Source: Favolaschia claudopus
Lineage: Eukaryota; Basidiomycota; Agaricomycetes; Agaricales; Mycenaceae
Assembly (NCBI GenBank): GCA_037176885.1
Contig: JAWWNJ010000020.1
Coordinates: 2,273,622-2,337,621 of the forward strand
Direction: 5' to 3'
Length of the DNA stretch: 64,000 bases
Part shown: in pieces, positions 1 through 11,276 of the stretch
How positions within the stretch are numbered: position 1 is the first letter of the stretch
Layout: each line of letters opens with the position of its first letter
The notes under the pieces: model-generated
Told to the model about the DNA's origin: nothing
The model's input: the letters and a program-made list of their open reading frames with translations, nothing else
The model's database searches: none
Made by a program: the position numbers and the translations under genes

Positions 1-880
1 TCCGCACATGTCCAGCCGAGACCCATCGCCAGTTTCAGCTGCATGCAGAGGAGAGGAACTCCGCTATGTTTCAGCTGCGAGCGCGTCTCAAAAACGCCTC
101 CATCTCTGACGTGCCCCTCGCTGGTGCATCTACAGATGCAGATTCGCGGGTGCCCAATACTGCCGATACTGAAGCACCATCGACATCTACCAAAGTCAAG
201 GGAAGGCTGGCACGAAGCTGGACCCACAATGAGCAATTGTTTGTGCGATGTTGTGGTATCATCATATCACGAGCAACCATGTTCAACTCCGAAGGGGTCT
301 CTGGCGTAAATGTATGTCGGAGTCCACTCTGCTTACTCGCTCTGACCAATCCATCGATTCAGAAATTTTTGAAGGCAACCTTTCCCCCACAATTCCCTGG
401 GGCTCTTCCGTCCTACATATTCTACGATAACAACTGCCAATTCCTCAAGCATCTCCGCGCTCAAGATGACCACTACTTTGACAAAGTTGGCTTACCGGTT
501 GACGTCTTCCATTTCAAGTGCAAACATAAGGAAGGAGACATCTTTTGCCAGCTATATTGCAACCCAGCTCGCTTTCGAGAGCTTATTGGGATCGACGGCA
601 AGTGGATCTTCAATTCTTCTGCCGCTGAGCAAGCCAATGTGTGGTTTGGAAAATTTCAAAACGTAGCCCAAGACATGGCGGTTATCAAGTGTGTCACACT
701 TAATATTTTATGCTCAGCTAATCAAGGCATCTATCTAGATACAACTTCTTTCTCGATGAAATGATTTCCGTTCACAACGAATATGTAGCTGCTAACCTAC
801 AACACGATGGGCATGCACCACACATACAGTCAGACTCATTATTGCACGGGGGCGCACCTTTCACACACACGCAGCAATAG
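1..880 (+). CDS. KDZ transposase, second copy, 5' part outside window (join 1..688, 739..880)
   Basis: This is the C-terminal part (from about residue 383) of the same KDZ transposase that is complete at 8587-10818 on the other strand. It holds the predicted catalytic aspartate in the YDNNC motif, the conserved block following VDVFHFK and the predicted catalytic glutamate in SSAAEQ. An intron at 689-738 (GT-AG, 50 bases) precedes the last exon, which opens with YNFFLDEM and stops at 878-880. It differs from the other copy by one Arg/Gln change. Whether the 5' half exists cannot be seen here. It converges on the truncated TET/JBP copy, with 38 bases between the stops. Confidence 0.85.
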
Positions 881-918
881 CTTGAATATTGTAAAGCACA
901 TATATACATACAATCAAT

Positions 919-2849
919 CTATCGACGCACATTTCGAGGGTGTACGACACGAGGTCTGAGGTGATAACCACAACGTATCTCCCTTACCCGCTGTGCACGA
1001 ACAACGTTGGTCCCCGATGTTGTAGGGTGGCTACCATCGGAATTGGCATTTCGCATCGCACTAGCTGCAGGAAGGACACTTGCATGCTCTTCACGCCCGT
1101 TAAACAGCCTGCCATTAAAGTGATCAAATTCTGGACCACATGAGAAAGAAATGCATCCACCCACCAAACCGTGTTAGCTTGTGTGCGGACTACCACCCCC
1201 CATCGCACATAGGCAAAGTTATAGTCGTCTTTCCCACACCCCGACTTTTCGAGTTGCACACAAGGGGACAGATCACCGAGTCCATCCTTCCGAGAACGAC
1301 CCTCGATCACATCCTCCAAGCCCATATCTGTATCAACATGAACGGGGCTAGCATAATTGGTGCAGTCGTAGAGAGTGAGCCCAGTCTGACCAAGATACTC
1401 TATTGAAGACTTAGCGGTGAGGTCGGTGAGACGTTTCTTCAATCCGGGGTCAATTGTATTCCCTGCTTCCACCAGAGCATCACAACTCTGATAGAAGGCA
1501 TGTAAACACACAAAGAGATATGTGACAAATGAGGAACTCACAATTCCCTGCCGACCGACTGCTTTGATTTCCTGCGGCGTGCGTCCATGATGGGAAGGGT
1601 ATGCACCATAACCATCGCCTTTGTATCCTCCTGCTATCTGGCGCGTTCCGGAACCAGTCATTGTGCCAGGATTCCAGCGATCTATCTCTTCCCGCCTTTC
1701 AATAGCTACAATCTCTACTAGCCGGTGATTGTCTAAAAGGATCGCAAGAGTTTCTGCACTGAAGACCTCGAAACGAACACCGCCAACCTTAAACATAAAT
1801 CATATCACAATCTGAGTGGAGTCTTGTCGAGACAGCTCACAATTATCGTCGTCCCCTTCTCAACAAACCTTACAATGTCCTGCCCACAGCGCGCATAAAC
1901 AGCCTCTCGATGTTCCACCAGCATCATTTTCAAATCATCAAATGGATGAAAATACTGAATAGGTGATATCGGTTTCGATTTACCGCCCTTTCTCTTCTAT
2001 ACAAAGGTCGATCAGCCACTGGAATGAAGAGTGCCTTCGAACAACACACCTTTGTAGGTGGTTTAGGGGGCATCCGGTCTCCCTCAGGGGCACAGGTCAG
2101 GGCTGAGTTTAATAGATTAGAAACTTCTCGTCTTGTGACCTCCACGATGCGGATGCACTTCTCCTCCATGGGACGATCACGACAACGTGGACAGCTGTTT
2201 GGTTGAGAGGGATCCAAGTTGGGGATGTCGGTGGATGGACCGGCGTCAGACGGAGGGGGTGTGGGTGCTGCTGCTGCTGCTCGCCTCGTGTTTGCGTTTT
2301 GCCGTCGTTTCCTGGACATGGTAGGTTTCGTTGGTGAGGCTGGGCGTTCCATAGGAATTACAAGGGGTGTGCCGGTCTCGTTTGGTCGATACAGCTCCCT
2401 CTCGATTTTGTCCCGCAAATATCGACGTTCAGATGTCAGTCCAATGACAGCAGCGAGCTGGGGGTGTAGAGTTTTGTCCAATTTGTCCAACGCTTGGGAG
2501 CCCGTTTCTCGGAAGCAAGGTAATCTTTTGATAGCTCGAAATACTATTGAAGCATCCCAACGATCCAGCCCACTCTGCAAATTGTTACTTAGCGACACAG
2601 ATAAGTCACTAAAAAAACCCACCTCATAATTCAATTCCTGCAGACCTGGCATCAGCCAAGTCTCCCAATGATACGTGAAAGCGCCTTCAGATGAAAACAT
2701 GAAAGCAGCCATGGGGTTGAAACCCCAGGGATGTATACGGGGATTGTTGCTGATAAAACGCAGCAGATCAGAAGCTTGTTCGCTGGTAAACCTGAAATTC
2801 TTGAGGGGCGGTGGTCGCATCTAGATAAAAGACAGTTTTGTAGATGTAT
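919..2849 (-). pseudogene. 5'-truncated TET/JBP dioxygenase copy
   Basis: This is the inverted duplicate of the C-terminal two thirds of the TET/JBP gene at 5357-8548. The duplication boundary at 2849 corresponds to 6618, which lies inside the intron 6596-6646 of the complete gene. The copy therefore starts with 28 bases of intron and lacks the promoter, the start codon and the first exons. The catalytic exons, with the HxD motif and the distal histidine, are kept and read identically to the full gene. Any product would need a start from the unrelated spacer sequence, so I treat it as a pseudogene. An internal methionine just after the former splice acceptor (MRPPPLK) could in principle initiate a shorter protein. 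Confidence 0.8.
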
Positions 2850-5356
2850 CGCGCGGAGCGCTTGAGCACGCGCGCCGCAACGCTTGCGCCGCTCGTTGCG
2901 TGTCTGCGTTTCGTTTCGACGCCGCCACCGCCGAACACGCTCTGTGGCAGCCCACCGACTTGGCGCCGAACGAAACGAACGAAACGAAACGCTCGTCAAC
3001 GCCAACAGCCGCCGCACACCCGACTTCACCCAACGCGTCGGCATCGAGTTCAGCGCCGGACAAACGTGCGTCACCGCCGTTTTGTTTGAAGTCGGCGCGG
3101 AAACCGACACCTACGTATTTACGCAAAGTAAAAACGAAGTGTGTGCATCATCTCCCCCTTCCCGCGCTCTCCTAACGAAATCTCCTTTTCCCCCAGCACG
3201 ACCTGTTCCCACCTCGACTCATATCCGCCGCCAACGCGCCGACTTCGTCATCCCGACTCATTCCGCTGCCTCCCCGCTCTCCCGACTTCCTCGCCGACGA
3301 ACGTTTAAGGTGCGTCTCCGTCTCGTTCTATTTTCTTTTCCTATCCCTTTCAACTCACCCTTCCCACTTAGCTCCCCCCACTCGACGCAAACCCGTCCCC
3401 CTCTCCACTCCGCCGACATTCCCTCATTCCCACCGTTGCCTTCCGCCACAATCGCGCGCTCGGATCAGCGCCGAAGCCGACTCGCCGCCGCCGCAACCTC
3501 GTTCCCCCGCCGTGTCGCCCTCTCGGCTCCTTTTCCACTACAAACACAATCTTGCCATCCCACGCCGCAACCGCAGCCGCCGTCCTGCTTCGACACCGTC
3601 AACCTCGAGGAAAACCGACGACGTTGGCGCTTGAGCACGCGCGCCGCAACGCTCGCGCCGCTCGTTTCGTGTTTTTCATTTGAATCTTACTTCTCTGTTC
3701 TTTACTTACTTGTCTCAGCTCTAGCAGATAATACAACGGCGAATGCCCCGCCGCCATTCGTCGAGGTCCGCCACTCGTGAAGTCGAGACTGACGCCGACC
3801 CGACACGCAAATGAAAGCGTCTGCGTTTCGTTTCGACGCCGCCACCGCTGAACACGCTCTATGGCAGCCCACCGACTCGGCGCCGAACGAAACGAACCGA
3901 AACGCTTGACGAAACGAGTCACTTGTCAATGCCCACAGCCGCCGAATTTTATCGCCCTCGCACCTCCACCGACCTTATGCCATGCGCCGCCCTCGTCTAC
4001 TTGCAATTCAGCTCAACAGGTTCGTCTCTTTGTTTAGATTGAATTTCATCTGACCGACTCTCGTAAATAGATACGCGGTACACCGTTTCTATCCGTTTTC
4101 TTCAAAATTGCTGCTGACTAGATGTGATTTGCAAAGTCTGACGAAGACCGGAGTGCGTGGGCGGGGAACTTGGAGATCAAGCGCAGAAAATGAGGTACGT
4201 CACCACGTTTTTCTTCGTTCACGGCTGATTTGACGATTTAGGCACGGAACGGTGGTCTTGTGAGGATCCTGTGTCAAGGCGGCGGGTTTGAGGTTGGGAG
4301 TGCGGGGATGAAGTCCGGAACCGAACGAGGCAGCAGCAGGGAGGTCGCGGTTGGTGCCTAGATGGGAGTCAGGGGAGGCCAATCGGCGTGTTGACTGCGC
4401 CTGCCCACCCTCTCAACCCGCTCGTTTGCTTGGCCGGGATGAGTTCCTTGGTTTCTCGTTTTCTGTTCCTCTTTTTTCTACTCTTTCCTCGTTCTTCCTC
4501 ATCTCAGTACAATCTGCGTGGGCAATGGAGCTCTGCGGACATATGTCCTCAGTCTGTGAGGACATGTCTTCAAGGCATCCTCTGTCCGATTTCAGCTGCA
4601 CCTAAACGGTGCAGCCTTTTGCACGCGTAGGAAATCGAGAACGGTTTCCTCCGCAGACACAGGCAAGCACGTTTTTCGTTGCACAAAAAAGCCTGCAGGC
4701 TTTGCACTGGATGGTTTCGCGTGCGGCCATCGGTCTATGCGTTTTTGTCTGTTCTTGTTTGTGTGTTGCGTATTGGTTGCGGATAAAAGACTGCAGCCTT
4801 TTGGTTGTCGAGGAATCTCACCAGGCTAACCCGTGGAGAGCATTGCGTACAGTCAGGAGCCTGCAAGCTTTTGGATGTGGGACTTCGGTCGTAGACATGG
4901 AGCCGCATGATTTGCGGTGTAGGTGTATGTCCTCGAGTCTTTTGTCCTTGCAGGTTTGGCTGCATGACAAAGTCTGCAGGTGCTACACTGCAAGGCAAGC
5001 GATACATGGATTACCGTGCACCTGATTTGGTGCGCAAGATTCTCTGCAGAGATTTGTGAACACGCTATTGCTTGTAGTAGAATCTGTGCTGCTGAAGCAG
5101 TGTACCGTAATACTTGTAGGTTAATTTTTGGAGGCTATTGTTTGTAGTACAGTCAATGTAACAGAAACCGGTAACCAATTCTGCCTACAGGGTTTTGCAT
5201 AGACAGATTTGCGTACTTAGTCTATTGACGAGAAACCCAAATTTGGGAAACATTACCGTGAGAAGACGAGAAACACGTTGACGACTGCACTCACTCACCT
5301 TGCTATACCACTCATCCTTGCCCTCCAATTCGCTGGGTTGCTATCCTGTCTTGAGA
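2850..5356. other. Spacer between inverted arms and upstream region of the TET/JBP gene
   Basis: No convincing gene. The first half is rich in C, Arg and Pro codons and holds two copies of a GC-rich repeat. At 4540-4570 there are small palindromes, including TGTCCTCA-GTCTG-TGAGGACA. From 4600 to 5050 the words TGCAGCC, CTGCAGG and CTGCAAG recur. The last few hundred bases must contain the TET/JBP promoter, but I see no clear TATA box. Confidence 0.6.
2859..3945. repeat. Two copies of a GC-rich repeat, second one interrupted
   Basis: Copy A (about 2859-3015) and copy B (3627-3672 plus 3817-3945) share the words GCGCTTGAGCACGCGCGCC, TCTGCGTTTCGTTTCGACGCC and GGCGCCGAACGAAACGAAC in the same order and orientation. 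Copy B is split by about 144 unrelated, AT-richer bases (3673-3816). Both end near the shared words ACAGCCGCCG. The origin is not known to me; the interruption looks like a small insertion. Confidence 0.7.
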
Positions 5357-8300
5357 ATGGCAAACAAGGAGACTCTTCCGAAACTCTGGACTCCTCGACT
5401 CGCTCCATATGAAGACACCGCTCTTCTCTTTGCACAAGAGCCTTTTGCTACAGTCTTTGCTCAGTTTAAGGCGAAGACCAATGTCACACGGCACGGAAAC
5501 ACTCTGTGGTCTGATCTCAAGAAAGCTTTGACTGAGACCTGCCCTGAGTTTGTGAGGCTCTTGCATGATTTTATCTCATCTGGTGCTCACGCAAGCATGG
5601 ATCTCAGTTCCTAACTGTGCCGGATTGGCTGCGCTATACTATTGGTGCAGATATAGTGGAGGTAATGCCTGCCGAGGCCATCGACAGAGGAGCAAAACTT
5701 TGGGCGGATGTGATGTATACTCAATATATTCACGGAAACACCGCTGCAGGCTCAGATGCGGCATTCAAGTTGGTACTGAATGCTCAGCTGGATAACTTCA
5801 AACAGTACTGGAAGCCATTGGTACGATACTTTTATGAGATGCTTGTTCTCAACTACTGACATATTCTAGCCCGCACCTCCTGCCAACTTCGCCCTAACTG
5901 AAGAGATTGGGATACGCGATTGTGATGCTGATGTTGACTCAGACTCAGACTCAAGTTCTGATAGTGAGGCGAGTGACGAGGATTTCATGGATCTCGACGA
6001 TGGAGACAGCGAGGACATGAGCGTCGACAATGATGACTCGTCATACGAGACAGACTCTGATTCTTCGGATGAGACTGATGCTCCCCAATTTGTTGATCAT
6101 ACAGAAGCCCCAAGACCGTACACCACCAGGAAAGTGCGTAACGCAGATACCGACCCTCTAGCAGACAGGGTCAAGCGCTGGGTGACCAACATGAAGGATT
6201 TTTTCAATGGGCCTTATGACAAGGAGCGGGTAAGTGAACCGAAATACCATGAACCTTGGGCTAATGAAAGCTAGGCACGCAATAGCTATCAGGTCGTTCA
6301 TGACATGGTACAAATGCGAGCTCTCAAGAGTACTACTTACAAATCAGCGGAATTTCTTCGCATGCTAGAGGCCAGTGACAATACTATGATTCCGAGAACT
6401 CAAAGTGAGGAATGTACTTAACAGGACTCGGGATTGTTCTCTTTGCTTCAAGAGGTAGCCAGACCGGGGAATCTGTTAGAAACCACGCATCCCGACATCA
6501 TGGAGAGTTTCCGATATTATAACTGGAAAGTCAGTTACGGTGCGCTCATCGTGAAATGGGTTGAGCCCTGTTTGACACAGGAGGAATTTGACCATGTAAG
6601 CTACACCTTCAACGCTTATACATCTACAAAACTGTCTTTTATCTAGATGCGACCACCGCCCCTCAAGAATTTCAGGTTTACCAGCGAACAAGCTTCTGAT
6701 CTGCTGCGTTTTATCAGCAACAATCCCCGTATACATCCCTGGGGTTTCAACCCCATGGCTGCTTTCATGTTTTCATCTGAAGGCGCTTTCACGTATCATT
6801 GGGAGACTTGGCTGATGCCAGGTCTGCAGGAATTGAATTATGAGGTGGGTTTTTTTAGTGACTTATCTGTGTCGCTAAGTAACAATTTGCAGAGTGGGCT
6901 GGATCGTTGGGATGCTTCAATAGTATTTCGAGCTATCAAAAGATTACCTTGCTTCCGAGAAACGGGCTCCCAAGCGTTGGACAAATTGGACAAAACTCTA
7001 CACCCCCAGCTCGCTGCTGTCATTGGACTGACATCTGAACGTCGATATTTGCGGGACAAAATCGAGAGGGAGCTGTATCGACCAAACGAGACCGGCACAC
7101 CCCTTGTAATTCCTATGGAACGCCCAGCCTCACCAACGAAACCTACCATGTCCAGGAAACGACGGCAAAACGCAAACACGAGGCGAGCAGCAGCAGCAGC
7201 ACCCACACCCCCTCCGTCTGACGCCGGTCCATCCACCGACATCCCCAACTTGGATCCCTCTCAACCAAACAGCTGTCCACGTTGTCGTGATCGTCCCATG
7301 GAGGAGAAGTGCATCCGCATCGTGGAGGTCACAAGACGAGAAGTTTCTAATCTATTAAACTCAGCCCTGACCTGTGCCCCTGAGGGAGACCGGATGCCCC
7401 CTAAACCACCTACAAAGGTGTGTTGTTCGAAGGCACTCTTCATTCCAGTGGCTGATCGACCTTTGTATAGAAGAGAAAGGGCGGTAAATCGAAACCGATA
7501 TCACCTATTCAGTATTTTCATCCATTTGATGATTTGAAAATGATGCTGGTGGAACATCGAGAGGCTGTTTATGCGCGCTGTGGGCAGGACATTGTAAGGT
7601 TTGTTGAGAAGGGGACGACGATAATTGTGAGCTGTCTCGACAAGACTCCACTCAGATTGTGATATGATTTATGTTTAAGGTTGGCGGTGTTCGTTTCGAG
7701 GTCTTCAGTGCAGAAACTCTTGCGATCCTTTTAGACAATCACCGGCTAGTAGAGATTGTAGCTATTGAAAGGCGGGAAGAGATAGATCGCTGGAATCCTG
7801 GCACAATGACTGGTTCCGGAACGCGCCAGATAGCAGGAGGATACAAAGGCGATGGTTATGGTGCATACCCTTCCCATCATGGACGCACGCCGCAGGAAAT
7901 CAAAGCAGTCGGTCGGCAGGGAATTGTGAGTTCCTCATTTGTCACATATCTCTTTGTGTGTTTACATGCCTTCTATCAGAGTTGTGATGCTCTGGTGGAA
8001 GCAGGGAATACAATTGACCCCGGATTGAAGAAACGTCTCACCGACCTCACCGCTAAGTCTTCAATAGAGTATCTTGGTCAGACTGGGCTCACTCTCTACG
8101 ACTGCACCAATTATGCTAGCCCCGTTCATGTTGATACAGATATGGGCTTGGAGGATGTGATCGAGGGTCGTTCTCGGAAGGATGGACTCGGTGATCTGTC
8201 CCCTTGTGTGCAACTCGAAAAGTCGGGGTGTGGGAAAGACGACTATAACTTTGCCTATGTGCGATGGGGGGTGGTAGTCCGCACACAAGCTAACACGGTT

Positions 8301-8548
8301 TGGTGGGTGGATGCATTTCTTTCTCATGTGGTCCAGAATTTGATCACTTTAATGGCAGGCTGTTTAACGGGCGTGAAGAGCATGCAAGTGTCCTTCCTGC
8401 AGCTAGTGCGATGCGAAATGCCAATTCCGATGGTAGCCACCCTACAACATCGGGGACCAACGTTGTTCGTGCACAGCGGGTAAGGGAGATACGTTGTGGT
8501 TATCACCTCAGACCTCGTGTCGTACACCCTCGAAATGTGCGTCGATAG
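5357..8548 (+). CDS. TET/JBP-family 2-oxoglutarate/Fe(II) dioxygenase (transposon-borne)
   Basis: Multi-exon gene starting at ATG 5357 (MANKETLPK). Clear introns are 5552-5607, 5821-5869, 6230-6274, 6596-6646, 6845-6892, 7627-7679, 7926-7979 and 8303-8358. Junctions near 6400 and 7430-7530 are unresolved. The protein has an N-terminal domain I do not recognise, an acidic Ser/Asp-rich stretch (about 5930-6090), a basic Ala-rich segment (RKRRQNANTRR, near 7160), a CPRCRDRP cysteine motif (near 7280) and the catalytic domain. The metal-binding HVD lies at 8127-8135. Splicing 8303-8358 creates TVWLFNGREEHASVLP, whose histidine (8381-8383) fits the distal ligand. Enzymes of this family oxidise 5-methylcytosine or thymine in DNA. 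Linkage of fungal members to KDZ transposons is established, and here a KDZ gene follows tail to tail. Activity is inferred. Confidence 0.8.
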
Positions 8549-9466
8549 ATTGATTGTATGTATATATGTGCTTTACAATATTCAAGCTATTGCTGCGTGT
8601 GTGTGAAAGGTGCGCCCCCGTGCAATAATGAGTCTGACTGTATGTGTGGTGCATGCCCATCGTGTTGTAGGTTAGCAGCTACATATTCGTTGTGAACGGA
8701 AATCATTTCATCGAGAAAGAAGTTGTATCTAGATAGATGCCTTGATTAGCTGAGCATAAAATATTAAGTGTGACACACTTGATAACCGCCATGTCTTGGG
8801 CTACGTTTTGAAATTTTCCAAACCACACATTGGCTTGCTCAGCGGCAGAAGAATTGAAGATCCACTTGCCGTCGATCCCAATAAGCTCTCGAAAGCGAGC
8901 TGGGTTGCAATATAGCTGGCAAAAGATGTCTCCTTCCTTATGTTTGCACTTGAAATGGAAGACGTCAACCGGTAAGCCAACTTTGTCAAAGTAGTGGTCA
9001 TCTTGAGCGCGGAGATGCTTGAGGAATTGGCAGTTGTTATCGTAGAATATGTAGGACGGAAGAGCCCCAGGGAATTGTGGGGGAAAGGTTGCCTTCAAAA
9101 ATTTCTGAATCGATGGATTGGTCAGAGCGAGTAAGCAGAGTGGACTCCGACATACATTTACGCCAGAGACCCCTTCGGAGTTGAACATGGTTGCTCGTGA
9201 TATGATGATACCACAACATCGCACAAACAATTGCTCATTGTGGGTCCAGCTTCGTGCCAGCCTTCCCTTGACTTTGGTAGATGTCGATGGTGCTTCAGTA
9301 TCGGCAGTATTGGGCACCTGCGAATCTGCATCTGTAGATGCACCAGCGAGGGGCACGTCAGAGATGGAGGCGTTTTTGAGACGCGCTCGCAGCTGAAACA
9401 TAGCGGAGTTCCTCTCCTCTGCATGCAGCTGAAACTGGCGATGGGTCTCGGCTGGACATGTGCGGA
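6618..9466. repeat. Right arm of the 2.85-kb inverted duplication
   Basis: Mirror image of 1-2849. It covers the TET/JBP gene from inside intron 6596-6646 to its stop, the 38-base gap, and the KDZ gene from its stop to about residue 383. Homology past 9466 cannot be tested because the partner would lie left of base 1. Confidence 0.95.
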
Positions 9467-10818
9467 AGCCAGGCTCAGCCGATTCATTGCAGCCAACAAC
9501 GCAGCACTGCTTGATAAGATGAGAATGTTTGATACAATAATAATCACGCTGAGTTGGAACCGCTTCTTGGCAGTCGCCGTCACCATTCTCCCCAGTGGCA
9601 GAGCAGCGAACATGTCGGACATCCACGCCATCGTGAACTCCAGCAGTAACGCGATCTACATAGATTCAGCAAACAGAATTACAATTAGATTAGAAGCTCA
9701 CACCAGTTTCCGTCTTCGCCTTGGTAGACCTTCATGCACCGGTTGCATGCATGCGCCCACATCGGTTGGCCAGTGCCAGCCATGCGAGCATTACGTTCAG
9801 CCATAGCTTGATCGTAACGATGATTCTGATAACCACTGTGAGGGAGGACCAGATTCTCGCGTCTTGACTGTTTGTCTCGCAGGAGTGCAAAGAGTATGAA
9901 GGAATCAAGAACAAGCTCGCCTGTGAGATCATGCTTGAGTCGCGACGCATTGGGAACATCAGATGCTCCAAGAGCTGAATTGTAGACGCGGGCAATGCCT
10001 TCTGAAGTTCCGCTATTTGACGGTGATTAGCTAGAGACACAGAGTCACAAGGATAGTGTATCACTGTTCGAGCGCCATTTGAACTGTTAGGAAGTGGCAG
10101 AAAGCAGGTTCCACGTAAGTGGACTCAGTGACATGGAGGAACTTGGGAATGTCGCTTGAATAGTATTCGCGTTCCGGCGGGTTGGTTTGGCTTCCAGCTT
10201 CGCGGACGAAATAGTTGTTGTAATAGCGAATATGACAAGCTGTGGGTCACATTAGTTAGAAATATACTGTGCACTAGATCTGCCTTACGACGACAATACC
10301 ACGACTTGCTGAAAACTGGTAGAACTCCCCGGTGCAGAGTGAAGAGCCGCGCCTCAGAGGATTTCTCCTCTTTGCCAAGAACTCTTCCGCAATTAACACA
10401 AGAAGAAACAGGCGGGACGAGTGGCTCGGCCCCTAGGAGATAGTAGATAGTAAACCAAAAAGAGTGAGAGGTTCAAAGAAAACGGCCTACCTAGATTGGA
10501 TCGTCGGAAATGCAGACGGAAAGAGTCATCGAGTTTGGTCTGAGATTCATTCGCTTGACGATGATGTTCTTCTGCAAGGTCACCAAATGCAGTCCAGATG
10601 AGTTGGATTTCATCCGGGTTCAGTTTGAGAGTGGCAACAAGAAAATCGAATACAAGAGGAGGAAGCTTGTCTGGGGTTGGGCAGCCTGGGGGAACTATTT
10701 CTGGCCAAACTCTAGCAGTGATGTCGAAGAATTGTTGGATTTGGAAGAATTGTAGATGCTCGCAGAGCGACTGATGAGCCAGCAAGCGTTCGAGAATTTT
10801 TACAGCGAGAACAGCCAT
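8587..10818 (-). CDS. KDZ transposase (CxC5/CxC6 type), intact, six exons, 658 aa
   Basis: Exons 10818-10491, 10432-10289, 10239-10065, 10012-9702, 9655-8779 and 8728-8587 join with canonical GT-AG borders and consistent phases into 659 codons without an internal stop. Introns are 46-58 bases. Cysteine cluster 1 (C121xxC124, then C155 and C159) resembles the CxC5 cluster. C304xxC307 and the following Cys/His-rich stretch resemble CxC6. Likely catalytic residues are D327 in HDGV, D524 in YDNNC and E591 in SSAAEQ. The last exon begins YNFFLDEM, as in the family. KDZ (Kyakuja-Dileera-Zisupton) transposases move DNA by cut and paste. The gene is free of the frameshifts seen in most other elements of the window, which fits recent activity. 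The DDE assignment is inferred. Confidence 0.88.
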
Positions 10819-10841
10819 GGAGGTAGCGAACAGAAAATGTC

Positions 10842-11268
10842 ACTAAACGCTATTGACCCAACAGTGTCGCGAGCACGTGATCAATACGTGTTCGCGAAGA
10901 CATGCTGAGTGTGGTAAGTTTAAAGTTACTAACTTAACCCTATAAAAATATTCTCCCTTGTGAATTGGGAATATCTTTCAATTTGGAAGGTATACATGTA
11001 CGTCATGAGAAGTAAAAGACGGATTCTTGGCCCCATACATATCAGAACAAATCTTCTGGTGCGCTAAATGTTTTCGGCTGACGAGTAAGTGGGCAGGTAA
11101 TATGAAATTATGGTGGACTGCCGGGGGAGCCTTAACGACCTTGAATGTATGTAGGGATGTTCATTGAGTATTCATAAGTAAAAGTCTGAAAAAAAGGAAA
11201 ATATGGTCGGGATGCGAACACGTATTGATCACGTGCTCGCGACACTGTTGGGTCAATAGCGTTTAGTT
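10842..11268. mobile_element. 427-base MITE with 54-base inverted repeats and 8-base target duplication
   Basis: Perfect 54-base arms at 10842-10895 and 11214-11267 begin ACTAAACGCTATTGACCC. The element is flanked by AAAATGTC at 10834-10841 and 11269-11276. It has no coding capacity. An 8-base duplication fits hAT-like or KDZ-like mobilisation. It lies 16 bases upstream of the KDZ start codon, so it separates that gene from its former promoter or supplies a new one. Confidence 0.88.
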
Positions 11269-11276
11269 AAAATGTC

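Larger units (their letters stand above)
1..2849. repeat. Left arm of a 2.85-kb inverted duplication (KDZ/TET-JBP element)
   Basis: Position x on the plus strand pairs with position 9467-x on the minus strand from base 1 to base 2849. The inner boundary is sharp: homology ends at 2849 on the left and 6618 on the right. I found one substitution by eye (148 G, whose partner 9319 is T where C would pair); the encoded proteins are otherwise identical. The left arm runs off the window, so its true length is unknown. The spacer between the arms is 2850-6617. Confidence 0.95.

Noticed and set aside
2884..3780. 298-codon plus-strand frame in the spacer
   Set aside because: Arg/Pro/Ser-rich, caused by GC- and pyrimidine-biased sequence; it crosses repeat copies and has no motif.
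5987..6274. Separate small acidic protein gene
   Set aside because: It is an internal exon (5870-6229) of the TET/JBP gene, bounded by GT-AG introns and in frame with its neighbours.
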